Source: an uncultured Oscillospiraceae bacterium (GTDB lineage: Bacteria > Bacillota > Clostridia > Oscillospirales > Oscillospiraceae). Taken from it: a stretch of DNA of 5,734 nt. The stretch's first letter is position 1. Every line of letters starts with the position of its first letter. The notes under the pieces are model-generated. The model was not told where the DNA came from, ran no database searches, and saw only the letters and a program-made list of their open reading frames with translations. Made by a program: the position numbers and the translations under genes. Below are positions 5,648-5,734 of the stretch, piece after piece. The stretch lies in NCBI GenBank assembly GCA_944385645.1, contig CALWYA010000107.1, forward strand, positions 1-5,734. The letters are read 5' to 3'.

Positions 5648-5734
5648 GGCCTGCGGCCCGCGGCAGCGCACTTCGTCGGCGCAAAGTCCGCCTGGCTCCG
5701 TTTCCACCTGTTCTTTCGGCCATATGGCCTGAAG
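5648..5734. other. Apparently non-coding sequence after potC, with a 12-bp palindrome
   Basis: I see no supported gene in this tail. It contains a perfect 12-base palindrome GGCCATATGGCC (5718-5729). Imperfect outer symmetry extends to CTT (5713-5715) and AAG (5732-5734), cut by the window edge. The palindrome may be the left part of a larger repeat. Confidence 0.4.

Noticed and set aside
4617..5723. Long open frame of 368 codons on the - strand over potC
   Set aside because: The translation is Gly/His/Asp/Gln-rich repetitive sequence, the mirror of GC-ending codons in potB and potC. The real + strand frames have intact family motifs.

Overview
The window is a GC-rich, very G/C-ending-codon segment with Gram-positive signals: purine-rich Shine-Dalgarno sites, two sigma-A type promoters with 17-bp spacers, and rho-independent terminators. 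Together with a clostridial-style potABC cluster and a YozG-like regulator, this suggests a high-GC gut Firmicute, perhaps of the Oscillospiraceae (Flavonifractor/Lawsonibacter-like). That placement is an inference from style, not a database match. All genes read on the + strand.

Layout. (1) Bases 1-140 hold the 3' end of an unrecognised gene, closed by a strong terminator at 147-176. (2) Bases 189-2526 form the first complete transcription unit. A sigma-A promoter (189-217) is decorated with three copies of the 7-mer CGATAAT. It drives an eight-segment membrane protein with a DUF2975-like C-terminal half, a small YozG/Cro-type HTH regulator and a membrane-anchored exported protein of unknown function. 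A heptamer-based inverted repeat sits between the first two genes, and a hairpin terminator closes the unit. (3) Bases 2568-5609 form a second unit: a near-consensus promoter, a leader of about 110 nt with a nested hairpin, then potA, potB and potC, with both gene junctions overlapping. A strong hairpin without a U-tract follows potC. The expected substrate-binding gene (potD) would lie beyond the right edge.

How they work together. PotA (ATPase) powers the PotB/PotC channel for spermidine/putrescine-type uptake; the window lacks only the extracytoplasmic receptor. In the first unit, the DUF2975-like protein plus YozG-like regulator is a known gene pairing of unclear function. Here the membrane partner looks internally duplicated, and a third, exported gene overlaps the regulator. 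This module, with its operator-like repeats, is the least described part of the window and the best candidate for a new sensing/regulatory system. Its function is unknown and no mechanism is claimed.
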